Assembly: GCA_964016875.1 (NCBI GenBank)
Contig: OZ024718.1
Span: 45,051,906 to 45,115,905, forward strand
Source: Fallopia convolvulus
Taxonomy: Eukaryota; Streptophyta; Magnoliopsida; Caryophyllales; Polygonaceae
Length of the DNA stretch: 64,000 nt
Direction: 5' to 3'
Shown here: positions 21,546 through 34,954 of the stretch, in pieces
Position numbering within the stretch: position 1 is the stretch's first letter
How the letters are laid out: every line of letters begins with the position of its first letter
Notes under the pieces: generated by a model
The model's input: the letters and a program-made list of their open reading frames with translations, nothing else
Told to the model about the DNA's origin: nothing
Database searches by the model: none
Translations under genes and position numbers: made by a program

Positions 21546-24175
21546 CAACATAGGTAGGTGGTTATGACGAACAACAATATGGCAGCTCTATTGCCCAAAT
21601 GCGACAACCCTAATTCAACCAATCACTATAGGCCAATTAGCCTATACAACACCATCTATAAATTAATTTCAAAGATCTTGAAAAACCACATAAAAACTTC
21701 ATGGGTAAACTCATCCACCCGATGGAAGGGGCATTTGTCTAGAACCACAATATCCACGATAACACGCCTATCGCTCACGAGATCTTTCACTCTTTCCGCA
21801 ACAAACGAGGGCGAAAGTTGGATTGTCATCAAACTCGACATGGAAAAAGCCTATGATCATGTCAGCTGGGAATTCCTTGCTTCTATCCTTCACAAATTAT
21901 GTTTTCACGACAAGTTATTGGCTGGATCCGAGAATGTGAAATTGTTTCCTTCTCTGCCCTTGTTAACAACGTACCAACAGAACAGTTCTACCCCCAACGG
22001 GGTCTCAAAAAGGGAGACCCCATGTCAGCATACCTCTTCATACTAGCCGCTGAGATTCTGGCGAGAGAACTCCACCTATTGAGTACTAACCCAAAAAGTG
22101 GCATAGATATCCAAATCTCAAGAAAAGGAACACAAATTCCATTCTTGGCATTTGCAGATGACATCATCATCTTTCCAAAAGCTAACGGTCAGGCTTGCAA
22201 AAACATTAAAGACATCGTTGATGACTTTTTCCAAATCTTTGGCCAAAAAGTTAATTTCCACAAATTTGCCTTCCAAGTCACTGAGAACACAAGCAACAAC
22301 ACGAAAGAGCAAATAAAACAGATCCTCCAGATTGCGAACACAATCGCGTTGGATAAATATCTGGTATGTTTTATTATCAACGGGTGAGTGACACAAAACA
22401 CCTTTAATTTAAACTCCTAACCCTGCGAACTAGATCCCAATTATCAAAATAAAAAGCCAACGCTCTATCTCAAGAAGTTGGTAAAAACCTCATCAATGCA
22501 AACCTCTTACCACAACCGAAATATATCATGCAATCTTTCTTATTACCTCAGGCAACCCTGAAAGAACTAGAGCAAATTTATTAGAACTTTTTTTGGAACA
22601 AGGAAAACAACTATAAACCACTTATAAGTTGGAACTCTATTTGTCGACCACCCGCTCACGACGGGTTGGGAATCGCCAAGGCGGAAGAGATGAACCAAGC
22701 GCTCCAAATGAAATTGTTGTGGAAAATCCGAGTGGAACCAGATAACCTCTGGGTCAAAAATAGTAACGGAAAAATACATCAAAACGGAAAGTATCCTAAA
22801 CTATAGGAAAAAACATAACACATCATGGCAGTGGTCCCAACTGCTAAGCCTAAGAGACTTGTTCTCGAAAGGGCTCATTTGGCAAGATAACTGGACCGGT
22901 AATGGCCCTCTTACCCCAAAAATGGAGGTCAAAACTCTCATTAATTGGGAGGAGTAAGTCGATGCGTACCTCTTAGAGGACAACTCGTGGAAATGAGAAA
23001 AATTGAGAAGGGTTGTTAATCATGAGGACCTCGAAAAAATTACCAAAATCATTAACCCCATTAATAAAATCCTAGATAGACTGTGAAGCAAAAATTGTTG
23101 GTACTCTACCCACTCTGCCATGCTTTGGCTTCACCAATCCAAAGGAGAACCTAGAATTAACCTGAAATGGATCGATAAGCTCAACATCCCCCCCCCCCCC
23201 TCAAATGAAGAATTTTTTATGGAAAGTGGCTCAAAACGACCTTCCAACTAAAGTGAGACTTGCAACAAACTACATCCCGGTACAACAAGGCTGTGAAACC
23301 TGCAACAACCAGTTTAAAAACACTAACCATATCTTACTATCATGCCCACTTACTAGGGCGACCCTTATTTCTTTAAGCCCAAAACTAATTTGGATTGTCG
23401 TTCAGGTGTTACTTGACGATAAAAAACCGCACCAAGTCCTTGATGAAATTAATGGCAACAAAGGAGGAGATGGAATTCCTCACAAACATGTGGTGGAGCC
23501 TATGGTTCTCTAGAAATAAGAGAATTTTTTATAACAATAACAACCAAAACTTGAATCATGTCGAGAACCTAAGCGAGTTTACTCGTACTCAGGTTAAAGA
23601 ATGGAAACTTGCAGGAAATCCTGTAACCAACAACTCTCGCTCTTATACCGCGAGAGCTAGGGAAGGGAGAAACCTTGTTAAGTGGGCAAAACCCAAGAGG
23701 GACTTTATTAAGTTGAATTTTGATGGTGCAATTTGTTCGGATGGTGTGGCCTCTTTCGGATTCATCCTTAGGGACTCTGTAGGCTCCCCCATCCACTTTG
23801 ACGGAGGACTGATTAATCGGCAGTCTGTTCTGATCTCCGAGACCATCACCTTACGCCAAGGACTTCTCAAGGCCATTTGTCGTGGCATTTCCTGGATCTA
23901 GATTGAAGGCGATAATTTTGCAGCTGGTCAAGGCCATTCTTGGTGACTGACGCTGCCCGTGGGAGATTGAGTTATTACAGTCGGACATTCACTATTTATT
24001 GGCCCGGTTCCATTCCATGAGTGCAATTTTGTGGTGGAATTCATCGCTGGTTCTTTCCGATGGGTCTCCTCTATCCCGCTTGTATTTGATTTGGGTTTGC
24101 ATACCCTCATCCGTCAGGATGCTATAGGGCGACCACTAGTTTGTTAGTGGCCACCATAATCTCTTTCCTTATAAA
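21546..24175 (+). mobile_element. L1-type LINE fragment (RT, zinc-binding domain, RNase H)
   Basis: It begins inside RT: NHYRPISLYNTIYKLISK (about 21620), KLDMEKAYDHVSWEFL (catalytic block, about 21835), LKKGDPMSAYLFILAAE and FADDIIIF (the Y/FADD box, about 22150). After several stops comes the zf-RVT domain (MKNFLWKVAQNDLPT, CETCNNQ, HILLSCPLT; 23205-23370), then RNase H (KLNFDGAICSDGVASFG; 23700-23900). It ends near a short A-run (ATAAAAAA, ~24170). The endonuclease and ORF1 are missing, as for most 5'-truncated LINE insertions. It is broken by many stops and shifts. The A-run abuts a copia gag fragment, which is probably the target it landed in. Confidence 0.82.
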
Positions 24176-26175
24176 AAACAATATGGCAACCCGTCAATTC
24201 TAGGGCTAGCACATCAATTCTAAGATCCTCATTAATCTTTTTCAAAGAATTTAATTCTTGTTGAGCCTCATCACATGTTACACAAGGACCACAAGAGCTT
24301 TCAAACATGTTCTTTAGAGTTTCTTTCAAGCTATTGAATTGACCATCAACTTTAGTAAATTCAATTTGAACATCTGGATTTTCCTTATAAAGTTGCTTAA
24401 TGAACACAATTAGACTAGATTTTTCAAGATATTAAAGAGATTTAATGAAGTTATTATCACTAACCTCTTCAGATTGTACAAAGATAGCCATTCCACACAT
24501 CTTGTGCCTGAAGAAATTTTCAGTTTCATCCTCATTAAGATTGCCCCATGTAGCAATGTAGGCCTTCCCCCCTTTCCTATCATTTTCACCTTTGGTACAA
24601 TTGCGTGCAAAGTGACCCTTTTCACGACACTTGTATCCAAAAACATCCTTCATACCACGCTTCTCTTCACTATTACCATGAGAACTGTTGTTGAAAGGTC
24701 TAAGTTTGCCACGATTGTAAAGTCTCCTCATGGCTTTGGTGAGTAGTGCAGTCTTGTTGTCGGGATCAACTCTATATTCCTTATCTTCTCCTCCAATATA
24801 GCATGGCCTTTTCAATCTTCAAAGCCATTCTCTTTGCATCTACCTCCTTACATTTTTCATAATTTCGTTTCTTCTCATAACTAAGAAGTTTTCCAAAGAT
24901 CTCATGAAGGTCAAGATTAATGTTTGCAAGATTCTCACAGAAAGTAGTGTAATCATGTGTCCATTCACCAGTCAAGCCCTCCAAGATGATCACCACCTTG
25001 GTTCTTAGTGGGATTTGCTTCTCATCGACACCTAGACTTAGAAGTCTAGTGTTCAATGCTTCAAAATTGGACTAGTACGATGAGATCGACGCGTTGTCCA
25101 CCACTGAGAAGATGTGGAAGTCTCTCTTGGTAGCAAGTATGAAAGTTTCCTTGAGATCAGAACTTTCAATGTGAATTTGGTTGAGAGCCTTCCACATCTC
25201 CTTAGCAGTTCCCAAGTTGGACACTTTGCTCTTGTCTTCAGCGCCAAGACCATTATTGATGTAGGTTTTAGCCAAGTAGTTTCCTTGCATGGCCTTGAGG
25301 TCATCTAGTCCCATCAGTGTTGTATTAGCCTTCTTGTCATCCATAACCTAGGGATTGCCATACTCAATGGCAATCCAAGATTGGAAAATTTCCCCTTTGA
25401 TCTAGTTTTTCCATTAATCATACCGTCGTGGAAGAAGCAACGGTGGTTTGTTGTTCTCGGAGCCAACTTCATAGTTCAAAGAACTCCTCTTTGTTACTTG
25501 CGAGAAAAACACAATCTAGAGCGACAAGGCTTTGATACCAATTGTTGGATCCGATGTGTTAGAATATAGACAATGATCTTGATGGATCAATGAATTGGGC
25601 AGCGGAAACAAAATACAAGTTTTCCCAATCAAGTTCATTAATTTTATTAGATGAATTGAACTTACAAACACGAAATTTTGTTTCTAGGTGTATAGAAATC
25701 CTAGTGACAAACCTATGTCCCTCAGTGTCGAACAACTTCTTCTTACTCGATCTAATGAACTCGACCACACGATCTTGACTTGTACACAACTAACCAAGAC
25801 TTCTCGTGTTATTCTTCTTCTCTTTGATCACATGAAGCTCAAAGAGTACTCTCAATGATGCGTGAAAAGAGTGTCAAAAACCTAAACATATATTATATTT
25901 ATATTATATACTCATGGCTAGAATAAATTCTATCTATAAATATAACATATGATATAATTACATAGACTTTATTATATCAATAAGACTATCCTAAAATAAA
26001 ATCTATCTGAAACATATATCATATTTTTCTTCGTTTTCTCGATTCCTTAAGGCTTGGCGATTCTTCTTTGCATTCTTCTCCTTGAGTCAAGCACCTGAAA
26101 TACCTTCAAATGCAAACCATAAAATCCAAGAGGATTTTTTCATTGTCAAAACCTAAGGGAGCAGTCAATTTCCCA
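24176..26175 (-). mobile_element. COP-2: Ty1-copia fragment (LTR, PBS, gag only)
   Basis: On the minus strand: LTR (25543 to about 26175), PBS core TGGTATCAAAG at 25540-25530 (initiator-tRNA-Met type), then gag pieces. Gag shows MWKALNQIHIESSDL (25344-25072, UBN2-type), VVIILEGLTGEWTHD (25056-24781), and a zinc knuckle CREKGHFARNC (about 24640). A coil-rich tail follows to 24144. Frames are shifted between pieces. Everything from protease onward is missing, cut off where the LINE ends. The left (upstream) edge of the LTR is uncertain by some tens of bases. Confidence 0.8.
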
Positions 26176-26212
26176 ATTATATATTATGGATTAGTAACTT
26201 TTTCTTACGTGA

Positions 26213-29051
26213 TGTAATAACTGTGGTTTTTAAGGATATTTTTGAAATTTTCTCGGATATCCTTGTAACCTCTTTGTCTGTTTTAACACTTAATCCAATA
26301 TTTTTGTTGGAATTTAAATTCTAAAAAATTTATGGTGATATCCTAAAATCATAAAGAAATGATTTTATGGATCGGTGTGAATTCTAGGATTTTTCAGTGG
26401 AAGAATAATATTTATTGGATAAGCCGTCTTTTTAATTATGTATTGTAAAGGATTTAAAATACGAAACGGGAGCCTTAAAAATTGAAGGTAGCGTGATAAA
26501 ATCATGGAAAAATGATTTTATTGGTCTACATAATTTACGGGATGTTTTGTATTTAGTAAGTTTTTCCACCCGAGGTACACAATTTTACCGCTTTAACGCG
26601 AGTCCCATTCTGAGACGGGTTTTGTTTTAAAACCCATCACTTTTCTTTCTTAATAAGGAAGGAACCAAGAGAGAGATAAGAGGAGGATGGACTCTTTCCG
26701 TATTGTTGGGCTCCATCTAGAACAAGAATAGAAAACAGAGGAGAGAGTCGATCAGGACGGAACGACGAACTGGGGAAAGAACTTTCCACTGCCGGCTACC
26801 TTCATCTTCTCCGCCTTCTCTTCTTCCTCTCTGTGTTTTTAGGCGTTGCTGCTGTTGCAACGGAAACAGAACCAGCGAGAGAGTCGGGAAGAGAGACGTA
26901 CTCGGGAGGAAGGAAGTAAGCTCGTCACCGCCGGTTATCTTCCTTGCCTCGCTGCGCGACATCGCCGACGATCACCAGCCCCTCCGACCACCACCCACCA
27001 TGAGGGCCACCACCGGACAACACCCAACCACCCTTGGTCTTGGGGATCGAGCCACTGTTGAGCCAAACGAGCCATGGGCTCAAGTGAAGGTAATTACGAT
27101 CGAAATTAATTAGCGGGTTGGTTGTGGAGCCACCGTAAGGACCTTTCGGTTCTGCTTTGCTAATTAAATTTATGGTTTTTATAATCTTGACGTTGATACG
27201 GTCTCACAGGTTCAAACCGCTCGGGAAACGGATGTCCGGATCTTCAGTTATAGCGATTACAAGTTTTGACATTGATTGGCAGGTAAAGGACTTCGCACAA
27301 TTACTCAAGATTCGTTGTTATTCAGTTTGATCTGAGATTTGGTCACCTTTAGAACCGCTACTAATGAACAATTTTTATTTAGAAAATTGTTTCAAAAGTG
27401 AAACGGTTAGTTAGTTTTAATTTCGCCAAGATGGCTCCTTAAAGCATGATAACTAAGGATTTGTTATAAGTCGATATACGAAATCAAATCGTTTATCGAT
27501 TAGGAAGTTGTAGGAGTTGAGTATACAACTAAGAAGTGTTTCCGTGAGCTCGTTGTTGAGAAATCCTTTTGTTATATTTGCAGAAGGGTGATAAAAAGTA
27601 CTGTTGGAATCACTCAAAATGTTGTGCACGCCTTCTAAGGCAAGTGGACGATTCTCTCTTGTGTTATGGTTATTAATGAGGAATTGAATTCCATTTGATC
27701 TTCATGTTGGGAATAATTTGTGTGTTGAATAAAGTCTGATAGGTTGTTATTTTGTTAAAAATAACGACTATGTCGTTATTTCAGTTTTTGCGCTAGAACT
27801 GAACTTATGACAGTTATGGGATCTTGTATGTTTAGCTGTCTCATGCTGAGATATTGTTGTGAAATAAAATAGTTAGAGATGGGAGTTTAGACTCCAAAAC
27901 ATCTTTTTAGTGGTCCTATGCTGAAACACTATTGTAAAATAGGTAGTCCAGGGGTAGGAGCCGAGTCTCCAATGACCTCTTTATAACAAAGTCTGTATTG
28001 GGGGCGTAGCTTGCTAGCGGATCCCAATATTGGAGTCATGACTCATGTCTCGCTTCACGTTGAAGGAGGACAATGGTGCACTCTAGCTAAGTGCAAAAGG
28101 AACTGATGTGGGTCAAGTGGTCACGGATGAAATAGGCCCTCTCACCTTGACGACATCAGTTACAAGGAATTTACCGGCTGCAGTTGGGTCGATTAAAAGT
28201 TATTTAAATGAAGGTGTAATGTGAAAATCATAAAGTGAAGAGAGTGCGATAGGCACGATAATGTATCTGAATGGCCAGTTCTTTTGATAACCATTCTTGC
28301 TCATGATTAAGAATGATTCTTAATCAAACTTGGATGAAGTTAAGCTGATTAGTCGTTGAAGACGGTTGTGAATGTTGTGTGGTTAGTATAAGTTTCCATT
28401 AATCGTTTATGCTTCTTAAAGAAACCACAAGTTGTGGTGTTCTCTCTCTTGATTATGCAAGTCTCCTTCTTATTCTCTATAAGACTGTTAACTGTTGGAA
28501 CATAATCCGAGTCTAATCGGATTTTGATGCCAATATGTTTAGTAACAACCATAAGAACCAAGTTAGTTTCTCCGCTTGCTTAGTCTATCATTAGACTAAC
28601 CCGTCCATCTTCTTTTCTTTTGTATGGTCGGCTGGTGTCTACCGTTGGTCACATCAGGCTCTTCTTGGAAGTTGATTCAAGAGGTGGATTCAGAGGCTTG
28701 AAGCTTCAGAAGTTGAAGAAAGGTTTCCAATAGCTATACTTGAGTGAAGTTCTTGGTTAGGTTGCTGCAAAGCGAAGTGGAGAAGAAGTTAAGAACCTAC
28801 GGAAAACTTTTTAAAGACTTTGTTCAAATAGAAGGTTGTTCTATTTATTTATTCTTTTTAAGTTAAGGTTTGTATAAGACCTTTTTCTTGCTTTTCCGCT
28901 GTAATATTTAACTTAATTTTGTTAGGTTTTAAATGGTTTCTTTTGCCTTGTTCTAGTATGTTCTGTCAGGTTAAAGCCTTGGGTAATTTTGTTTTACTCC
29001 TAATCAGGGTTACTGGCGGTAATACCTCCAAGGTAAGTAAGGGGGTGTTAC
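26213..29051 (+). repeat. DEL-1 5' LTR (about 2.84 kb)
   Basis: Starts TGTAATAACTGTGG, ends GGGGGTGTTACA. It aligns end to end with 34955-37775, with scattered substitutions and small indels. A GC-richer block (26800-27060) contains short open frames with no domain match and mirrored in the other LTR; I take them as non-coding. Confidence 0.92.
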
Positions 29052-29055
29052 AGAA

Positions 29056-29067
29056 GTGGTATCAGAG
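29056..29067 (+). other. DEL-1 primer-binding site
   Basis: TGGTATCAGAGC begins four bases after the LTR end; it is the standard initiator-tRNA-Met PBS of plant LTR retrotransposons. Confidence 0.92.
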
Positions 29068-32000
29068 CTAAAAGTTCCTAAGTCTTGCTTAAGACTTTCA
29101 TCTTCTATATAGAACTATGGAGAATTCTATATGGGTGTTATCATAAAACCATTATGGAAAATGATTAAGTTGCAAGGGTAAACTCGAGAAGAGATAGAAA
29201 GAGAAAGAGGAATAAAGTTGCTAATAACTTTTGAGAAAAAGGTTTTGTGATGGATGTTTGAGACCTTGGAAATGGGAATGAATTCCGAGAAGGATCCAAA
29301 GTAAGATTAGGTGAAGATTCCTAAAGCTGACCCGGTTCTAGACCAAGTTCTCAATGAATTCCTATTCTCTCTTGAGAGTCTGAATTGAGTGTACCTTCGT
29401 CTTTTCTTCGTTTCTTTCATGTTATTTGGAAACTTCTTGTGAGATTTTGAAATTAAGTATTGTACTTCATAAAGACTTTCTATGTTGAAGGTTTCCTATT
29501 TTAAGCTCGTATGATGGAAGATTCCAAGTTAAGAATTTTGTTTAATAAGATCATGATTAAAAGTTATGTGAAAGAAATTGTTAATTTCTTTTTCTTGAGA
29601 TATGAAAGTTCAAGTGTTGTCTTTAAAAAGGAAATTTTAAAGTGAGTTTCTTTGAAGAGTAAGAGTTTTCACGAGAATATTCTTTAGGAATTTCTGAATT
29701 TGGTTGAAATTCGATTTTCAATAAAAGGAATGAGTTGGAACCTCTACTTCTCAATGTTAAGATTCGAAGAATCTTATAAGTCTTGAGTAATTCTAAAAGA
29801 TTAGTGTGGGTCATGAAGTGAGGTAAAAGAATTCTGAATAGAAAAGGATTATCTTTGGAAACTTTCTTCAACAAGTTGTGTTGGTAAGCCTATAGTATAG
29901 AATCTTGGATATTCTATATTTTCCATTGTTTGGAAGTGATAGTACGGGCTTTGAAGTGCTCCAATGTTTGATCAATTAAATTGATAATTTAATGGAAATG
30001 CCACTCAATTCTAATCCGATACAAACTCGGATTCCTATATGTGTGTATCCTTTAAGTTAAAAGGGATTGAGAATCCGAAACGACATGAGAATCTTTTGTG
30101 ACTATGGTAAGGAAGAAAGGAGGGATGTTGGTTCAGTAAAAGCTGTGTATAAGTGGTTAATAATCAAGGTTGTGAAGGATAAGGTGGATTGGTTAAAATG
30201 GATTAAGCAAGTAGAAGTTCATCGGTAATGTGTTTATATTCAATTAACCACTTAATGCAAGTGTTGATTGATTGGGATGAATTATTGGTACTCAAGTGTT
30301 TAACCCAGAAGGCTATTCTGTTGGAATTTTGTAACCTTATGCCAGTTCGGGGTAAGGATATGAGCTTGAGATGGTTAATCAAGCAGTAAGGGAATCAATG
30401 CTAAAGACATTTCTAAGTTGATAGTGGTATGGACTTATGTTTCTTCAAGGATAGAAACAATGAGGTTCAGGATTTAAAGAATTATTCATAGAATGATTTT
30501 GGTATAACTATCTGTGTTCTGTGAACAGTGGAGAGGAAAATCTCAATCATTCAATGTTATGATCAATAAGGTTTGGACCATAAACCTGGGAAGTAATTTT
30601 AGCTATGGTTGGGTTCTGAAGATTATATATTAGTCAAATCCAATGCCTAAGGTGGTACAGTTGAAATTGTTAAGTGTTAGGTGATCTCCTAACAATAAGT
30701 TCTTCCCTTGCAAAGTGAGTTGAAGGTAAGATAAGAAAAAGGAATATTTCATCTTTGCACAGCTATGTGAAAAGAGAAGACAATAATGGAAGATTTCGAT
30801 TTGTTTAACCAAGGTAGAATTTGGAAGGATCTCCAAAGGTTATGTGGAGCCATGTACTTCCATATGTGATAAGGAATTGGAAATTGAAAGAATTTCCTTA
30901 TGTAAGGATAAAAGGGTAGTAAATACCTTGGGACTTGTTACAGGGTAAGTTTGTTTACCTTTGAATATAGAAGTTGAGATGACAAGTAAGCTCCAGAAGA
31001 TTTATGGTTTTGGAGAATAGATGAACTCAAGTTTTGATTTCTAGTGGAGAATCATTAATACTTCATCTTAAAACAGTATGTCAAGGTGATATACAAATCG
31101 AGAATGATCTCAGGAGAATCCATGTTATAAGTATAAAGATGCTGAAATCTTTTCTTTAGTAAGGATTGCAAGTAAATGAATTCAAGTAATCAACCTTTTT
31201 TATTGGAACTTGTAAAGTTAAGATGAGTTCTGACCAAGTTGTATCAAATGAGGATTACTTCCTACTATGGAGTACGGAAAAGTATGATAGTGTGTTGGAA
31301 GTGAGAAAAGGTCAAGGTACGTCTCTAGGAACTACCTTGAAGAAGAAAAGAAGTGCTATACTTCAAAAGGGAAGTGATGTGTTTAGAAACGAATTAGTTT
31401 GTCTTTGCTCCTTTGAGACTCATCTTTGATTTTGACAAAAATTCAGATATGAAATTTTTAAGGCAATGTTAGTTGTTAAAACGATTTGAGAGTAAGTGTT
31501 TCTACGGTTTTCATAGTGGTGAGTAAGAACGTAATTTGTCTTCCATCCTGTGATCATGGTAAGGCAAGATTACATGTCTTATTCCTATGAGAATGCAGTA
31601 AAGGATTATGTTTATTTTATTTCCCATCCTGATCACATGGTGGAATAAGATCACATAATTCCTTGGGTTTTAGATGAAATAAAGAATTTTGTAAGAATTG
31701 CAAATTTTTGTCATAATTTGAGTAAGGTGCAGTACTGTCTTGATAAGATTTTTGGAAGTAAATATTTCTTTCCATGTAAAGTGTTTGAGCCAGACTTTAA
31801 GACTATTTTTATATAGTGTGTTGGTCATCTAAGGGATACGTGATTTTCTTGGGTTTTTAAAGAATGGTTTCTAGTATGAGTTAATAATCATATAAGTTTT
31901 TCTTAAGTAAAGTTATTGAGATTCAAAGACGAGAGTTTTCTTGTATAGCAATTGCTATATCAGCTACTTTGTAAAAATCCTTTGATTTAACTCAGTATTG

Positions 32001-32798
32001 GCATTGTCTACTATTTTAGTAGTATTGCCAATTTCTATATCTAATCTTGAGAATTTTGTTGCTCAACAAGTTAGAATGTTAAGTGAAGTCTAAACAGTTC
32101 TTTGATGAAAAAGACTGAAAATTGTCAATGGAGACAATTTTGTTGGAAATTATTGGACTAAAGGTATTATTGTCCAATCTGTTGGTATAGTTATGCGTAA
32201 GAGTGTAGTTTGAAGTAGTTGAGAGAGATAACTACTTTTGAATGTCAGTATGCCCAAGCTGAGTTTTGGTTGAGAAAAGGATGTAAAGGATTGACAAGAT
32301 AGGTTATTATCTTGTCATGTGTTGGATAAATCTCATATTCTTGGTTAAAGTAATACTGAGATTTTATCTCAAAAAGGAAATCGAGTAAGGATTTTAAGTA
32401 ATTCTTGTAAAGAAAATAATTTGAGAAGGACTAAAGGTTTAGTTTGGATGACAACAAGGTTGTGTAAATACCTTAAGATTTTATTCAAAATTTGTTGACC
32501 AGATCAAGGAAAAGTAGTATGGGAAAGTAATATTGTTTAAGATCATTAGGGAAGATCAAGAAGGTAAAACACCAGGAATTGTTATTCGAGATTATGGATT
32601 ACTTGGTTTCAAAACTGTTTATGTGTATCTGTTGTTGATGAGCTTTGAAAGCTTATTTCAAAGGAAGAATATTTATTTGCTTAATTAGTTCATCTTGGAA
32701 CAAGTAAATGTATAAGGATTTAAGGAAAAAAAAACTTTGGATGGATTGACATGAAGCGAAATGTCACCGAGTTCGTTTTGACATGTTTAGTTTGTCTG
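29068..32798 (+). pseudogene. DEL-1 internal region (gag-RT relic), unreadable
   Basis: About 3.7 kb where gag, protease, RT and RNase H should lie. No frame longer than ~80 codons and no clear domain. Sequence is AT-rich, with many TGA/TAG/TAA. Its last ~930 bases (31872-32798) duplicate window bases 1-927. The call rests on position within a bounded element, not on recognisable motifs. Confidence 0.6.
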
Positions 32799-33670
32799 TG
32801 ATGATGCTCAAAATAGTAAAGTAAGAAGTGGGCCCGGGGTACGAAGAACATACAGACCCGACGGGCCTCCCGAGGATGATCCTGGGGCCCACAACCACAC
32901 CCACCTTTTATTTTAACAAAACTCCTACCCCCGCGAGGTCCTCCGAAACCTTGGAACGAGGTCTACACCTCGTAACCGACTCTACCGACACGCCCGCCCA
33001 CCAGAACCACTCAGCTAGCGCCGCTCTCCCGAGCCAATCACAAGCTGCCTCGCCTCTAGACCAATCAGAGCCCTTGATCTCGGGCATCCCACATCGGACA
33101 ATGATCAGAACTCGACTCCCCAATCCTCTATAAATAGAGGAGAATCTCGTATGGAAAGGGGGTCGAAAAACATCTTGAACTCACGAACTATCTTGCTCGT
33201 TGAAGATCGACGTGATCGAAACATCGTTAAAAGGCCTCGCTACAGACAAGTGAAGTCCACAAAAAGACTTCAAGTCTCACAAAGTTTCCGCTCACATCAA
33301 AGACCTCGCTACACCATTCCGGAAGCCGCCTACACCTCACTCTCATTCACATCAAAGACTCCGCTGCTCAATCTCGCAAGTCATCAACGTCGTCCCGCAA
33401 AATCAACCTCATTTAAGAGGTCAAAAAAGCGATATTTAGAATTGTCTAGCAATTAGGAGATCTCGAACATTGTTAGGCCGAGATCTCGGACAACCGTAGG
33501 GGGTCTAGGGTGTAAACTTCCAGTGCTTGTAACCTCGTTGGCTTGTAACTTCGCAGTCTTGCAACCTCGTTGTAAAGAAAATCATAAATAAAGAAGCAAG
33601 TGTTCGCACAATCGAATATAATAATCCCGTATCTTGTCTTTTAGCGAACGGTTTATTTCGGGTTTCATCA
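32799..33670 (+). repeat. Solo LTR of the TAT-1 family inside DEL-1
   Basis: 872 bp, same length as the TAT-1 5' LTR, no indels. Both sides carry the target-site duplication GTCTG (32794-32798, 33671-33675), which proves a genuine insertion that later lost its interior by LTR-LTR recombination. The first ~340 bp match the TAT-1 5' LTR fully; about ten substitutions follow (for example at positions equivalent to 1271, 1540, 1564, 1594, 1650, 1655, 1696, 1726, 1760, 1778). Confidence 0.93.
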
Positions 33671-33675
33671 GTCTG

Positions 33676-34760
33676 GAAGTCCTGTTTGAGCATAGAAGAC
33701 CAGATAGAATGTTATAATCTCTTCCTGTTTCAAGATAGAAATGGGAAGATGTTACAATGGATTATTGTCATTAGTCGTTCAAGACTTAATGAAGGAAAAA
33801 TGCAATATGGAGGTTGTTAAGAAACTCATCTAGAGTGTTCTTTTTAATGCATTTAAGATGACTTAAAGAGTATAGAAGTTAGTTGAGGTGTTCATGCAGG
33901 AAGTTTTTCATCTTCATAAAACTCTAAAGACTATTATCTCTGATTGAGATGGATGGTTCATGCCAAGGTTTTGAAAGGAGTAACATCAAGCTTTGTGGAG
34001 TGAATTGAATTTTAGCGCTCGCTTTCCTCATCAAACTGATGAATAATGCAAAGAAACAAATTCAAACTTCCGAGGACATATGCTGGATTCCACACCAGTT
34101 GGGATATTAGCTTAAGTTGAGTGATTTCACATACAATAATTTTGATCACACCATAAAGAAATGACTCTTTTTGAGACTTTGTAAGGCCGAAAGTGTTGGT
34201 TGTCAGTTTGTTGGAATGACAATACTGATAAGGTTCTTCATGGGCCAGATTTGGCCAAGAGAATAACAACTGATATTGCACTAACACGATCAAGGGTGTT
34301 AACTGCTCAAAAGCAACAACAATCGTGTGTAGTTTTAAAGCGAGAGCATGTTAAGTTCATTGTAAAGAACGACGTTATTGCTCTAGTATCGGCCTTGAAA
34401 GGCGTATTCCGCTGGGGAAAGCAAGACAACGTAAATGCTCGCTATGTTGGATCTTTCGAGATACTGGAAAGAACCGGTAAGCTTGTTTAATAGTTGGCAT
34501 TGCCACCTTCAGTGCATTCTATCCGTAATGTCTTCCTTGTGTTTCTTCTAAGATGGTAAGCGTTCAGTATATCTCATGTACTCAACAATAATGATATGGA
34601 TATTCAACCAAATGACACCTAGGAAGAAAGGTCAGTTTGAATCGTGAATGAGAAAATACATTTGGTTAGATTACCTTGGTCTAAATATGGAGGTAAAGAA
34701 AAGACTTCAGAAACCAGGCAGGAAATGCTGAGTCACTTTCAAAAGTTAGTCAACGTTGTA
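33676..34760 (+). pseudogene. DEL-1 integrase core, C-terminus and chromodomain relic
   Basis: Immediately after the solo LTR, stop-broken frames resume integrase: KWEDVTMDY (first catalytic Asp region, about 33745), a DGWFMPRF segment (second Asp region, about 33950), then at 34200-34490 an open 96-codon piece with GPDLAKRITTDIALTRSRVL and ARYVGSFEILERTGK, which is the GPF/GPY C-terminal module of Del/Tekay elements. Further on, residues such as LVRLPWSKYGGKEKTS (to ~34760) resemble a chromodomain. The solo LTR therefore split the integrase between its zinc finger and its core. Confidence 0.78.
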
Positions 34761-34938
34761 AAGAAGAAGTTTTGTAACTAAGCAGTGGTTGTTTTGTGCT
34801 TTGTGCAGAAGTAACAACATGTTTTTTTAAGGGGGTACTATAAACTTCTGTATAGGTTTGTAGTGGTTGTGTATATGTGTGCTTATGCTAACCTTCCTTG
34901 TGATCCGAGTTCTCCTTGGTTTCGCGAACGAAACCATT

Positions 34939-34954
34939 TTTAAGGGGGTACTAA
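34939..34954 (+). other. DEL-1 polypurine tract
   Basis: TTTAAGGGGGTACTAA sits directly before the 3' LTR, the normal PPT site. Confidence 0.85.

Noticed and set aside
26717..27061. Short frames in the GC-richer part of the DEL-1 LTRs
   Set aside because: They are low-complexity (Arg/Glu), not conserved in frame between the two LTRs, and have no domain.
34200..34490. 96-codon frame as an independent small gene
   Set aside because: Its text is the integrase C-terminal module of a Del/Tekay element in the right place within DEL-1.
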